From NCBI GenBank assembly GCA_035041965.1, contig JAPYMA010000049.1, positions 97,240 to 161,239 on the forward strand: a stretch of 64,000 nt of DNA, given 5' to 3'. The stretch is from Anisakis pegreffii (Eukaryota > Nematoda > Chromadorea > Rhabditida > Anisakidae). Each line of letters starts with the position of its first letter. Within the stretch, counting starts at the first letter, position 1. Below the pieces are notes generated by a model that was not told the DNA's origin, searched no databases, and saw only the letters and a program-made list of their open reading frames with translations. This document shows positions 38,522 through 53,000 of this stretch, in pieces. The translations under genes were made by a program, and so were the position numbers.

Positions 38522-41500
38522 GCTTTCCAACTTCAAAAACTTGTCCGTTGTGTGCAACACCAGCCAAATTCTTAACGAAAAAGGTTTTTGAATTGCCAGC
38601 AAACAATAGAGTTATAAATTCAGGTGTTACTAATTTCCAATATCAAATCTTGTAATCATTCACTTATAATTTCCTTCGCAATCATTACATCATAATCCAT
38701 ATGTCTGAAATCGCGGTTGATCATTTTGATGGGTTAGGATAATGAATTTGGCGCTAAATAAACCAATCAATCATTCTGTTCATCGAAGTCAAATAATCCA
38801 TGTCATTATCACCATCACTATCATGCTCGACGTACACAATTGTGGGTGAGCATGCAACTTTGCATTGAAACGGCATTCATAATATTATTTATTACTTATC
38901 ATGTTTCATACGCGATTCGTACGATACCGGCTATACATTCCTTTCTTTCAAATGTTATGTTTCCATTTAACTTCATATTAATATTCGCCATTCAATCAAA
39001 TTTAGTATGTTAATTATGTCTACAGTGTGTATTTCGAGTTGACAGTAGAAATCGTTGAAATCAACTCTAGCTATATCCATGGATTTTTGCTTTCACTGCT
39101 TTTGAGTGCAATCCTTTTACTCAATCAAAAGTTTGCAAGAAGTAAGATCAGTCACCATACATGAACTAATCGAGAGAAGTTCAATGTGGAAATGGGATCC
39201 TGGATTGAGCCGTCATAGTGACAGCCTATTTCTAAAGAGACGAAGATCATGATATTCTTTTCTAGTTATGGCGAAATCGATAGCAATTCGACGTTTCGAA
39301 AAACAAAACAGTCATATTTTGATCTCATGAGAAGAGATTTTACATAGAACAGGAGAGATGGATAAGATTGGATAAAAAACTTCAACATCTTCTCAATCAG
39401 TTTCATGGTCACTGCCACTTTTTTGAATGATTGTTCTCATCAATCTAAAGATTTCTTTGTTTTGATAAACAAATGAATGCGTTTGCATTGGATCAGATTT
39501 ATGAGATCAGACGAGATAATTCTGCAAGTTTATTATTGAGTTCTCTTCTTATTTCTTTCCCAAATCCGCTACCAGCAATTTGATCACAGAATTCATCCGA
39601 TGCGTCATTTCAAGAACTTATTCTGCTTCAAAATGAGTCTGCGAACTTTCCTTGCTTATCGCTCGTTCATTCACCCTAAATTCCCCGTTGCAGTTCTCAT
39701 TATTGATGTCCTTACTACTATCATTCGTATGAATGGTGGCGTTCCTTGTCAGTTATGATACTTATTGTTGTGATTACTATTAATGCGTACATCATCAGTA
39801 CTATCGTTTCTACTTCAGAATACGTTATTGAAATCGTGATAGCAAATTAATAAAACACCATTAATGACGAAAATCAAAATGATCATAATAATGACGAAAA
39901 CAAGAACGAAATCAAAAAACACGTTTTTTCTTGTCACTTTTATTCAACATTCACGTTTGTTCTTTTATCCAGTTGAACAAGTAATGATCGTTCGATTTAA
40001 CATGTTCATCTTGAACCATACAGATGTATGAAATGACAACGAGACGCCGGTGAGGAGGTTTCGTTTATTGCTGGTTTAGTGGTTCATTCATTACACTTTG
40101 TGTTTGAGAAACGGAATCCACATATGGGGAGGACAATAACGCAAATATTGAATACCAGAAGTGAATGCAACGTGAAAGAGAATTCTCACAAAGAGCTTGA
40201 TTCGAAGGAGGAGATGAAAAGAACTCTGAACTGGAAATAAAAAGACAACGAAACCTTGACATTAACAAAATGATGATGGGTGAGATGATAACGAAATTTT
40301 GTCTTGTTTCTTTTTTGTTTTGTCCATCTGAAATTTTGCGTGATCATGCTGAAAGATATTGAATCGCTATCGAGTTTGGTGCTTATTCACCGTCGATCGT
40401 CAACTTGAACACGGATTGATGGATCAGTGCTCACTGATTTGATTATGTTCACATTTCTGTCGTGATGAGCAGCAGTCATGGTAAAAAAGGCGACGACGAC
40501 TAGTTGAGTGGTTAATTAAGTGTGCGGTTGTGATCAAATACATGATCAAAAAGATGAATGAATAATGCATTAATGACGACCACCATAGGATGAATTCTTA
40601 AGGAGGATGCGTAGCATTTCACCCAACATAACTGTGCATAGCATTTAACTTCTATTCCCAAATGGTGCAGAATTTCTTCTGGAGTGTTTACCGGAGATAA
40701 CGTCAGAGAGCTATTTTCACCAGTACAATATGCAATATCTAGCTTAATTAATAATCAAGAACAAAATGAGTTTTTGAATAGCATGTAAAGTGCAGTATTG
40801 AAATTGCATATTGCAAACCGAACTTCACTTGCACCCTGTGTTTCATTCGAATGATCAACGTGAAAAATGATGTTTTGCTATAGTCCTCACATTCTCAGCA
40901 CCTTAAACAAGTCATGTACTCACCTCCCTGCTAAATACTCACAAAACAAAACGTTTGTCCACTATCTGATTTCGATTGCTTTCTAATATCTTGATAATTG
41001 CACAAACAATACATTCTATATTGCGCCTTCTGTTACTTTCTACAACGTCTCACTGAATGTTTAGGGCATCAATAACGATACCAGTAACAGCCTGCTCTAT
41101 TAAAAATCTTTCTCTGAATACGTTGTATTTGTAATTTTGGTCAAAGATCGCGTTTCAATCAGGTTCGTTGATCATCATTCAGTTGGACCTATCGCTGTCG
41201 CGACAGAAATCGCGAAAGTACAAACAACGATGAATCACCTAGGCATGAAATCGCAACGCCTGTATAAATTCTGTCTTATCTCAATATATCAATGTATCAC
41301 TTATTCAGTTACATTCAAATTTATTCAATATATCAATGTTTTATTTTCAATATGTATCAATTCAAATCACTCATTTCAATATGTGTCTATTCAAATCAAA
41401 ATCACATATTTGATACTAGCAATCGTCTTTTACAATAAGTGAATGTTGTGATATCGATATATGACGTGGTGTCTACGATTGGCAACGATTGGAATTTTAA

Positions 41501-42894
41501 CGCTTATCCTTTCAGATTGTAATAGCTGTCTATAGCGTTATCTTGATTATGCATCTTTTATCTATCATCTCAAAAGATTGAAGCAAATGCACTTAAAGCC
41601 GTTATGTTGTACTAATCACGTCATAATTATATTATTTGTATATCCTTAATCACGCCTCCAAAATATCACCCTTGAATGCAAGAAAATGTTTAGTTCGATT
41701 GCTTCGCTCTGTTTTTGACTCCTTCGTGTGGTGCGCCCTATTATTGCACAATTTGTTCCTAAAGTATCTAAATAAAATACTCAGCTTTAGTTTGCTGCAT
41801 TAGCGGAAAAAAAGGACAATCAAAAGTCACCAATATCAATTCCCCCAACTTTTTTCGCTACAATCGCCACGAAAGAAACCGAAAGAAAATATTCTCACGT
41901 CTATATGTTCAAAAACTCACTGAAATTCTATAATTGCACCAAATCATTCTCAAGAATATATGCATACGTGATGTATGAGTTCGCAAGTACAGTTTAAAAT
42001 AATTACATAACTTATTAAATGTACTATAATCGCAGCACGAAGATTGCCCCGAAGGCGAAAATACAGGGAACACACACGGCGCTGAATAGTTCAGATTGAT
42101 GAATTACGCATAAGTATGTTGTTTTATTCAGGTGTCAATGCTGATCGGGATGCGATGAGGAATGACACTGACTGTGCGTGCACGTACGTATTTGATCGAG
42201 TTGGTGGCATGCCCTCGGGGCACGATCAACAAGGAATGTCGCCCGTTCGCCGGGAGGGGTTCTGCCTGTATTTGGTGGACGCTTTGTCGCCATAAATCGC
42301 ACCCACTAAAATCCTGCCCCTCCGAGCATACTCATCTGCTCAATCCACGCGTTTGGGGCAGGTGCATTGTTGAAATTTCTCTCTTCAATTAACCAACAGT
42401 AAGGTGAAGCCTTAGACGTGTACGCATATTTATACTTGTAAGCATCTGGTGACTAAAACTGTTGATTCAACATCCAAAAAATATGGTCAGTACTCGTAAG
42501 TTTAATCATTATTGCTCCCATCGTTGCGATCTCCATTGTTGCGATCACTGGAACAATCATTGCAGTATTTGCGAAACGATCATTTTGTTTCTCTACTCGG
42601 TTGCACAAGTTCGCTGAAAAGGAGTGAGACAAACTACTGTCCGATTACACCATTTTCAATCAAATCAGTCAAACTTGTGGCTCTTCATATAGTCCAACTC
42701 ATTCTACTAACGTTCCCATATATCGGATAGAACTTAATAGTTTCAAGCGCTAACGGTGGATTTTTCATTTGAATGGATTATCGACGATCTGTATCAACAA
42801 GGCGGTTGATAATATGCCCATTATATGAAGTCTCATTCACTGTTCCGAGCGTACATTCAATGGACACTTTTTAAAATTTCCACTGTATTGTTGA
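38522..42894. other. Mostly empty intergenic region
   Basis: No gene I can support. A GC-richer patch at about 42030-42370 stands out from its surroundings and keeps an open frame from 42131 to a stop near 42294 (with NADRDAMRND and VGGMPSGHDQQG), but I cannot place it in a family. Confidence 0.4.
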
Positions 42895-43443
42895 TTAATA
42901 TTTTGAAGTGAGCATAAATTTCAGCTGCCTATATTTGTCTTCGCCACAACCTTCAAATTCGAATCGTCTACGTGAAAATGAGGAGTATAGTAAACATTTC
43001 TGAATGTCACCTTTACCTCCTTTGTTGACTGCTCCAATTTTAATTTTATCGCCGCAAATATCGTTCGTTCTCTGACTTGCACTCACTAATCGCTGGCGAT
43101 ATTCATTTAACGAAATCCGGAAGCACGCATGAGATCCAGCTCAAAATTTCGCATTTGCCTTATATGCAATTTTAATAAAATTTCTCATATGAATTGAATA
43201 ATTTTATTGCAAAAATACGTTGATATGCATGATTTTGTGACGAATTATGATCAAAATGTGTGTGATTGGTTGTTCCGTTGAATTATCATCATTGACTGAT
43301 CGCTTATGACCACAGTTACACTCATCTACAAAAAATGAACATTCGAAATATATGTTTTGTACTCTGGACATAATCATTTTCAGTTCGTAACCTTTAGCAT
43401 AATCTCGATAAATACATACACAAACGTCAATTGGACATTGTTT
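42895..43443 (-). CDS. Putative small Cys-rich protein, partial model
   Basis: Not recognised. Three minus-strand segments look coding. 43392-43443 encodes KQCPIDVCVCIYRDYAK and ends at a phase-1 donor (GTTACG). After a 66-bp intron, an exon starting at 43325 continues in phase as DECNCGHKRSVNDDNS. A 3' segment, 43071 down to the TAA at 42895-42897, encodes NDICGDKIKIG, then KCLLYSS, RRRFEFEGCGED and FMLTSKY. The regularly spaced Cys pairs (C-x4-C-x-C, C-x-C) and the clean phase at the first junction favour a real secreted protein. The junction between the second and third segments and the 5' end are unresolved; possible upstream pieces with Cys lie near 44740-44880. Confidence 0.35.
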
Positions 43444-45479
43444 CTGCGATGTGCTCTTCACAGCTTTTATTCAGTAGCGATTTACTGCGATGGTCACTCA
43501 ATTTTTTAAAGCTTTTATTCAATGTTATTTATTTTACCTACAAAAAAAATCTGCAAAAAAGCAACATAAAGCATCGATTTTCCGAATTAGGAGCGACAGG
43601 TGTACATTGAGCACAAATCAAATGACTGCACTGGACTTTTATTCTTGAAAATGAAACATGTGATGGCTCTATCCAAGAATAGTAGCTATGAAATACTTTC
43701 ACTTTTTTGAACAAATTTGTTTCGTTTCAAATCCGAACCAAACCGACTGTCTTCGATTTGCTTCACAGAAACGTTCAGCCCTAACAGAAACGCAAGTTTA
43801 AATTCTCCTTGGAATTCCTCGTTGCAAAATAAAAATCCAATTTAAAAAATAATTCACCAAGTAACTAGTCATCAGTCGATCGCCACAATGTTCCTGCATC
43901 GTTTGTTTATACGGAATGTGATGTATTTACAAGGCGCCTTTTGATCGTTTTCAAATCCGTTCTAATCACAAATTAGTTTTTATGAGCGCAAATCCTGATC
44001 ATGTTTCTATTTATCAGTTCTTCACTGATCTTGTATTGCTAAAGATTTCGGATTATCGCTGTTTGAGTAACGAAAGTTAATCATTTTCATTCGTTTCATT
44101 GGCCGTTTGCCGCTTCTCATTTGCTGCTCACCTCATGGATCTCAACTCGTTTTGTCATGTTAACACCTGCATATTTAGCAGAAAAGAAGCATGTTAATAG
44201 CCGTTCCGAAATTCCTTCTTTGTTTTCTTGTGATTGATAACGTTAACCTATTTTTGTGAAATATTATTGCTTGTAATTTCACTGCAGTTAAATATTCTTC
44301 TGCATTCAACGATTGAGCCGCGACAATATGAAATTCAATGTAAGAAATATATTCAAAAACGAGTGACAGCTTTTAGCGAGATGTACACAGTGAATTGCCA
44401 ATGTTATTTGTGTTCATAGGAAAGCATCTAAATAATTAGCCCAAAAAGTCACGAAACTTCCGCATCCAATTCTAAAACAGTGCATGAATCAGATCAAGTG
44501 AAAAATACTCTTTTAAAAAAGCTTTCAGGAAATGATTCTGTTCTTTCATCACGTTTACGGTAAAAAATTCGTTGAACTGTTGCCGCATGAAGAACACTGA
44601 TTTAGAAGAGGCGTAAGCTCTTCCATTGATGAATTCGTGATTTAATGGATTAAATATGACGCTTCATGCTAAAACATTAGTTATTATGAACGCAACAACG
44701 GCATTTTTTTTTGAAATGATGATCAATTTTCGAACTTTCCCACAAACTAGATGCATCGATTCATTGTCAACCACCAGTTTCCGCATGCAGCCCTGTCCAC
44801 CTTGCTGGTAATCCAGTTCAAGGAATCACATTTACCTTGCTCTGCCTCCTCCGTTTCAGGTCTCTATAAAGCCATTTTCACGCATCCCTAGATGTTTGTA
44901 TAACGTTTTCTTTTAGATTTGGTCTGATTATGAATTTCTTGAATGTTTAGATGCACAACCTACTAACGATACAAACACCGCAGCCCTTCAGTGAATCAAG
45001 TTCTGGTTATTCATACAAGTTCAGTGTTAGCTGCCTATTCCTTTTCAGCATCTCTATGAATTTCTAGGGACCAACCAAGTGTCACGGACAAGATATGACG
45101 TTCCGTTTATCTTTTCCGCATTTGTTCATCAGTAACGCTAACACTCATGGAGCTGAACGGCCCTTTGACCCACTTTCATCACAAATCTTCTGTTTGAACT
45201 TGGCTATGCATCTTTTCAAACTACTCATTGGTATTTTTGTGAGCACATCATTTTAGCGTTATTGTTCCCGGCAGTCATTCGTACATTATTCACCCGATCA
45301 CCACTTCTGACCTTTCTTCCATTAAAATGCTCGCTCGCGGAAAACGTTTATGGTCTATTCGTTTTGATTTGTGCTTTCGATAGAACAAAGATTTGATTTT
45401 TTTGTGCGGTTTGTCGTGTTTCAATGAATGCTGTTATTAAGACTTTTTGTTTTCATTTACCCAGATAATCATTGCAGGA
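43444..45479. other. Region with only weak coding hints
   Basis: On the minus strand a segment near 44740-44830 reads LDYQQGGQGCMRKLVVDNES and HLVCGK and could be an upstream exon of the Cys-rich model at 42895-43443. Another near 43715-43800 is open but unsupported. Nothing convincing on the plus strand. Confidence 0.3.
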
Positions 45480-47285
45480 ATGAACCCACGAACGCTATTA
45501 TTAGGCGTTTTGTGGGTAGAGAGTGCGATGGCGCTCATCGAAATGAGCGGTTTTCACTGCATGATGCGACACTCGATGCGTATGAATCGACAAGTGCATG
45601 GACAACCGCAGACTACGAAACCACCTTTTGAATTTCAATTTCTCGATTCGAATGGCCAAAAAACTTCTTATTATGAGCCGGGGAAAATCTATACTGGTTA
45701 GCGTTTGGAATAGATCAGTATTTGTCTTCCAAAGCATTGATAATGACTAGATTTCTAGGATGTTTTTTACGCGCGGTTACAAGCAAAATAACACTGAGCG
45801 TTTGAGAATATTTCCAATTGAGCAGCGTTGCTATCTGAAGAAAAAAATTAATAATTTAGTTTATAGCTGATGCGCTTTGAGAGTGTCATCTTCAATGTTA
45901 ATTAAACTGATTAATTAAGACGATAGTTGGTGACGGATTAGGAGTTTTTCCTTTTATTTATCCGTCTCTTAACATCTGAGATGACAACAATGATGATGAC
46001 CGCACTTTCAAACCGGTTGCAATCTGTGTTGATTTTTTTCGTCATTTCTTCCCTTATTTTCACTCGATCCTCTCTCTCCTTTCAATTCTGTCTGCAGTTT
46101 GTGACTAAGATATCACGTTAAGATGCGAAACAATTAAAGGCGCAAGGTCGAACGCGGTAGAATGAAGCGGATTTGAACATTAAAAAAAGGAATGTGTCGA
46201 TTTAGAACTGTTTTTCACAAAAAGATCATATCACGGCAACATTCTTTCTCTCACTAAAACTGAATACACAAATCGTAACCCGAGGTGTGTTCATAAAACT
46301 GACATATTATTGTCCATGTACTGATTTTTAGTGCGCTTGGTAGGATTTGTTCACTATCGTGGTCTATTACTGCAAAGTCGTTTAACGAATGAAAACGGAT
46401 TTTTGATTGGTTCACTGAAAGGTGGTCGTTTCATTGAGACACCTGCATGGGATAGCTATGGTATTCGACTACAAGAGTGTGATCTGCGTATGTCAACGGC
46501 TGATTCGGTGACACATTCGGACGATAGCCGTAAATTCGTCACTCAACTCGAATGGACGTCTGATAAGGATATTGGTGCGGTGCAGTTCATGTGAGTGAAC
46601 GCATTACTTGATTGTTTCACAACTTCTCGTCTATCCTCTCTTACGGAGTTGCAACAGCAGAGCGCGTATTTGATGAAAATCTTGAAAAATACAACCTATC
46701 TCTGTTCTCAGAAGAATAAGCACTACTCTAACAGTTCTGTAACGAAAATTCGGAATTCATGCGTTACATTCAGGTGCTACTTTCAATGAATTCACTTCCA
46801 GTGCTAAGTATATTTCAAAAAAGTTGAAAGGCAAATGCTGGCTACTGGATTTTCATGCTGTTTTCTCATCCTGATCACTTAGGTTAACAATTGCCGAAGA
46901 AGACGAAATCTATTGGGAGCGCTGGCGTCCACGTTCCGGTTTCATTCAACCGATCAGTTTTCGCGGTAGACGTATAACAATAATCAACGAGGTTTTTACG
47001 GACGAAAAAGCTGCTATGCGATTAGCGGGTATACGCTCATCACTAAGCCATCATCAAGTTGACCAACAACACCAACACACACTACACCCATCAAATAATC
47101 TACACCAAAATTATCAAACACTTCTTCAAGAATCTCCAAGTGACCTCACTCAATTGGCTGCCCGGCTTCCCGAAAAAAAAATTCCCAAAATTTCGCTGAA
47201 TGATTTTAGTGCTAACACATATCGTTCATCCTTGCACAGCTATAAAAAATCGTACGGTGTTGAAAAGTTTTTGTATGATGAATAA
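45480..47285 (+). CDS. Secreted Reeler-domain protein
   Basis: 292 residues from three exons in phase: 45480-45696, 46332-46590 and 46883-47285. The N-terminus MNPRTLLLGVLWVESAMA resembles a signal peptide. A Reeler domain follows: HCMMRH, then YYEPGKIYTVRLVGFVHYRG with LLLQSRL, CDLRMSTADSVTHSDDSRK, QLEWTSDKDIGAVQFM and EDEIYWERW, in the order found in F-spondin, reelin and insect defence Reeler proteins. There is no spondin-N or thrombospondin repeat, so it is a stand-alone Reeler protein rather than F-spondin. The C-terminal ~100 residues are unlike known modules, with a His/Gln-rich stretch (HHQVDQQHQHTLHPSNNLHQ) and a basic end. The ATG lies 2 bases after TTGCAG. Exact role unknown; extracellular matrix or secreted function inferred. 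Confidence 0.85.
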
Positions 47286-50051
47286 ATTCAAACAATTTGG
47301 GATCAGCTCTTGTATGTTAGATTATTTATTTATGTTAGATTATTATCCAAGTTAGATGCGTTAGCGATGCGCTTGACACTGGATTCAGCTTAGATCTTGC
47401 TTAAACTTCAACACATAGTAGTCTCCTAGATCAATATATTTCGGGAAAGTTAGTTTTGCTAGTAGTTTGTGCGTGCAACTTGGTGTCTCTTGGACAGTCG
47501 TTAAAAAAAAGAACTGCCCACAGAGCACTGTTAAAAATTGTTTCGTGACAACGTAATATGCTTAGCAAAGCAAAAGTCGACTAAAATGCTCGTCCATTGA
47601 ATTTGAGCAATTTTCAAATGAATTCTTGCTGCATTTAAAATTGCTTGGCAGATTGATATGCATCTCAATCATTTATTCGCTTCTAGCAACGCCCCTTAGC
47701 ACTACAATTAATAATTGATTGCACTCTAGAGTGCATCCATTAATTTTATGTTAAAGTTCATGGTATCAGTTCGCTGCAACTTTTCGAACTAATCGTGCAA
47801 GTCGACATCACATATCTGACAGAAATTGATTCATTTTAAAATCGATCAATGCTCGAAATTTTCCGAAATGTTTTTGACACTGCAAAAACTTCTGAAACAT
47901 TCGTTGTGTTCAGTTTTCTCTTTCGTAATGTGAGATCAAAATGCAATTTTCAGAAAAAAAGTGTTTGTTTTCACGCTAAATGAGTTCTCGTTCATTAAGA
48001 GGCTTAATTTTTGGTGCATTGAATATGTTGAGTAGTTCTTTAAAAAATCCCTCCGCATAACGTACATGAAAGCTGTGATTATGATCCTGCGATTCTACAC
48101 AGCTGTACCTTCAAGTCATTTTCCAAGATGAACAATCGATGCTGTTCGCTCATACATATAGATGAAACAAATGATAAGTTAAACTTTTCGTCGAATACTT
48201 TTATGTCATTCAGTTGACGGTAGATTGATTGCATTCGAAGCTTGATTCATCGTTGTGTTCTTTGCTTGTTTGAAACATTCGCCTGCGTTAAAACAGTTGG
48301 TTGAATTCCCCAACTAGACATGACTTCGATACTATTTGGATCCGTAATTACATCGAATTTTATTGTTCGATTAACAATGCGCAGCGCTTGTATTCTCTTT
48401 GCTCTTTTTATATCGTGTAATTCCAACTTTCAGCTAATCAGTGCTGAGCTCATAACTTTTTGTATTATGGAATTGCATGAGAAATAGAAATTGCCAGTAA
48501 TAGTTTATGCAGATGAATAAGAAGTATAACTTGTTTTGTTATTTCATGGTAAGCGGGCAGCCATTAGAGACTAAAGATTCGCTTGCATGCATATTCACCT
48601 CACTTAGCAATTTTCGAAGGCTTGCTCTTCATTTTTTGAACTCACAGTGTTCATCACAATTTTTTTGTGGCTACCTTCATATCTGGCCACTTCTACCCAA
48701 ACTCCAAACTATGCATGTCCAATCTCTTTGAAACAAACTTCTATAGTGGTTGAGGTCGTTTACTCGTTCTAACGATCACTAGTTTTCGTTTATTGTATCT
48801 TCGGTTATTTTTAGTGTTATTAGTTAAGTCATTTCAACTTAATTCGTAATGTTCTGTAAGATAATTCTCATCTCGATTTTGATTCTCACTATTCTGTTAT
48901 TTGATCTGCCTCATAATATCTTTTTTTTTGATTCAAGATTGAGGTCTCGGTTGAAGGAATATAAGTTCTGACTAGAACATTCATCTGAAATTGCGCAAAC
49001 AAGAAATGGTAACGGCGTTCAACTCCGATATTGGTTTTCTTTTTCATTGAGTGAGTCCAATAGAGATGGTTTCAGTTGAAAGTGTATATTTGTAAGTAGA
49101 AGGGCAAATTTTCTGAGATCAACTTTAATTGCTGGCCTGAGAGCACAGGTAACAAAGAAAGGATTCAAACTCTCAGGATGTGCATAAATCTAGGCTGCAT
49201 CATTCAATTGGTTGACGCTATTATTGGCTGCATATCGCAAATGTTCCAATGAATGTTTCGCTTCAAAATGCTCCGAATCGAACATACTCATCACATCGTA
49301 GATTGTGTATCTCACAGTGTATATCACATGAAGATATGTTTGAATCATTGGGAAATATCTAATTATGCTTGCGAAAAGCAGAAGAATGGACTCGCATAAG
49401 AATGGAGCATTTTGGAGTGTGGCGCCTCAGCATTCTGAAATGTAGTAGTATAACGAATCGAAGTGCAATAAATGTTCGATTTTAAGCTCAAACAGACACA
49501 CGATACGTGACAAATTTTCGCATTGTTTGATGCTTAGTAATAATGAGTCAAGCAGTTTAGCAATGCCAACAGCAGTCGTTATTTTCTAAATATTGTAACG
49601 TTATCGGCTCTAATCATAATGATGCACTTGATAGCAGTCATATCAGCCGTGCTAGAAGAAATAATATCACTAATTTTAACTATTTCTGAACTAAGAAATA
49701 ATCCTAATTCTAACTACAATCAGTGGTTGATATTGTTGTTGATTGCCGAAACACTTCGTCCTACTTTTAAAGTTGACTGGATACCTGAGGGGAATTGTTC
49801 ATTCAGTTTCACTAGTTAACACTATCAATTAAACTTATCTCGGATTTGTACTCTTCCTTTACATGTCAAGTGCAAATTTTAGAAAATGGGCAACAAATTT
49901 CATATTTTGTCGCAATACTTAAGGTAAATCTGATAATGAGGCTCGAAAAAAAATGTGCCAGTTAAGTATTCAACATATGTATTCATCCAAAAATTCATTC
50001 GAAGCGTTTGGTCAATTCTCCTTATTAGTGCCAGTACAATTTTTTGTTGAG
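47286..50051. other. Region upstream of the EGF-module gene
   Basis: No firmly supported exon. A short open frame from ATG 48377 encodes MRSACILFALFISCNSNFQ, which looks like a signal peptide and could belong to the gene starting at or before 50052, but it has no acceptor next to it and no phase proof. Confidence 0.3.
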
Positions 50052-53000
50052 CCAACATCACTGAAGAGGCAAATATTAGACTTGAGCGAACAATATGAAC
50101 TCTTTACCAACTTATGGAATCGATTGTGTCAAAGGGTGAGCAGTGTTTTGTATTTTCATCCCACTCTTCAATTTTCAAGATTTCTTGTTTCAATGACAGT
50201 TCGGTTAAAATTTGTTGACTGTTAGGAATTCGTATTTCATCGATCTTGTTTTGTTGTTTCATTGCTGTGCATGCCTAAGCACATATTCAGCTGACCAATT
50301 GAGACCACATCTCTCTTTTATCATGCTGTCCCTCCGTTGCTTCATTTGCATTCTTCTTCACGCACTGTCAAGCACTAAAAGCTTTTTTTTTTCATAATGT
50401 TTATGTGAGCGTTTATTTAACGAGTCAAAACTGCACTCAGAAACATGTTTAAACGCTCAGAGCGAGCGAGTATGGAAGAGGCATGAATACAATTCTGGTT
50501 CACCAACTCTTTTACTTGTTCTTACTATCGCGAGTGCGTGTTTGGATAAAATGGACGATAAGAATATATACAAGCGCGATTCAAAATTCTCAATGAAATA
50601 TTTGTTTGCACTGAGCATAGCAAGAAAAATAATTCAAGCCTAACAGTTAGGGAACGATTGAGATTGTTTTGAGCTTTAGACACTGCAATAAGCGCTGAAA
50701 ACAGTTCGTTGGGAAAACCTCACAGACTACATGGTATCGCCGTTTTTGATGGACCTACGCCAGTGTTTGGTCACTTAAGGCTCACATCCAGTGAACGGGT
50801 TGGTCACACTCGCTGACTGTTGCATCTGTTTTTATCACTTGAACACATTTCTGTTGTGCGAATTCAACGGGCATTCATCATTTTCAATCACACTCATTTG
50901 GTCAATATGACATCTGATCATTTTCAGGCTGACTTCGATTTATCACCACCGATAGTAATTTTCAACCGTCTCAATCGTACCGCACAATTCAAACAACATT
51001 TCTTACGTACATGAATTTCATCCGTGATGCTATTTTCGCTTCACTAACCCCTTATTTCTACTTGATTGCAGTGGAGTGACGGCACAAATAGCACTATCAC
51101 CCATTCAAACTTTTATTGTTATTGAAACTCCGATCATTTCAGCTCTTAGAATTTTGATGACGAATATCCACAAGATTTTATCGAACAAACTTTAAATTTA
51201 TAGAGAAAAAGCGACGTTTCGAGACCGGCTTGCAAAAACTTTATCGATCGAATATAAGCAAGGATGGTGACGTTTCTAATGGCATCGCTTCCACCATTAC
51301 TACAAGTTCTCCTTCTTCACGAACTACTCTAGAAACATTGACTACCACAGATCAGTTCATGTACGGTTGATGTGTAATTGTTTTATCTTCTTATCATTTC
51401 AGCTTCATCATCGATAAACAGTCAACAAAAACTAGCTGTGCAAGTTCTAAGATATCAGGAGCATTAGAGCATGGATGATCACTAGAAATGAATATGTTGC
51501 AATTATTGATCAGTTCGAAACAACCTATTAGATTAGGCGTTTTGAATGACATACGATCGCTTTGAGAATGACAGTTGAATGTTTCAGACAACAACGCGAA
51601 AGTTTGAAAGACTTGATGCTTCAGTATAAGAATGACTTCGAGGAATTGCGTCGTGAATCCGATTCGTTTAACTCGCAAAAGAATGCAGTGCCAACAGGCG
51701 AAGATTCGTCTCTGTCGAGATCATTTCGCCCCAATTTACCGTTCTCTCCGCCCTCTCAGCCAAGAATTATCCCACAATTTGTTGCAGAAACAAAATCCAC
51801 TGAGCAAATTATTACTTCTAACAATGACCACAACACTACGATCGTACTCAGTAAAACGATGAGCACAAGAAAACCAGGTTGAGCTTATCGTTGATTTTTT
51901 GGGCATCTCCCACTTTTGGACAGAAATAAGATATTTTTGTTTTCCTGAAGAATTTTAGGACCTTCACTAAACTTTTTATGAACCAAATCACCACGAAGAA
52001 ATTGTTGTTGATTGAAATTTTTCAGCAATATGTAAGGAGGATCAATGCAAGAATGGAGCCAAATGTGTGCGCGATAGAGAAGGAATTGATGGTTTTCTTT
52101 GCGATTGCGCACCTGGATGGACGGGAATCAGGTGTGAAGGTAGCTGGATACTATCGTTATTATCCGATCATTTTTTTCATTGTTTTTTCTTCGATCGCAG
52201 TGCAGCTCATGCCTTTGAAATGAACTAGACCAGTTGAAACAAATACCTTTTAAAGAAGTGGATCACTGCGTGGATCATGGCTGTGTCGCTGGAGAATGTG
52301 TAAACAATAATGTTAACTACACTTGTGAGTGCTTGCCCAATTACACGGGTCGATTGTGCACAAGTAAAATTGAGACTGTTTTAATGATTATTCCTTTTTA
52401 TCTTTGTTTCACTACATTTTTTCTATGTATTTATTTTCGGAATCGATAGCTGCATACTTTTATATGTTCGAGCTCTCAATTTAAAGCTCAGACAGAAAAA
52501 ATGTTTACGGAAGCAAATTAATTCAAGTTGAAATATTCCCAATTTTGACCTTCAAACTCATTTTTTGGATATTTACGCCCCGTGCTATCTCACTATGTCT
52601 AACGGACCCTCTGACAAGCATTCAAAGTGTTTCTGCGTGTATTCTAAAAACCCAATCGCATTTTTTTTCGAAATCATCAGGAGATTGTGGCGTCAATTTT
52701 TGTAAGCACAATGGAACTTGTACCGAGAAACGAAACGGTGAATTGGGTTGCAAATGTCCATCAGGTTCAGCGGGTGAACACTGTGAACGAGGTTTGTTCC
52801 TCATTCTTTGAGCGATTGTTACTCGAGCGATTCTGATGTTCACAAAAGAGTAATTCGGAGGAAATTACTTTTCTCAATTATCAACACAAGCGTCTTTCCT
52901 TTCTCAAGCGTCTTCGTTCTCTTTCAGAGATCAACGAATGTAATTTTCGGCACTGTAAGAATGCAGTAAAATGTATCGACAAATGGAACGATTATGAGTG

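Noticed and set aside
42895..43071. Kunitz-like domain
   Set aside because: RFEFEGCGED recalls the Kunitz core, but the required six-Cys spacing is absent.
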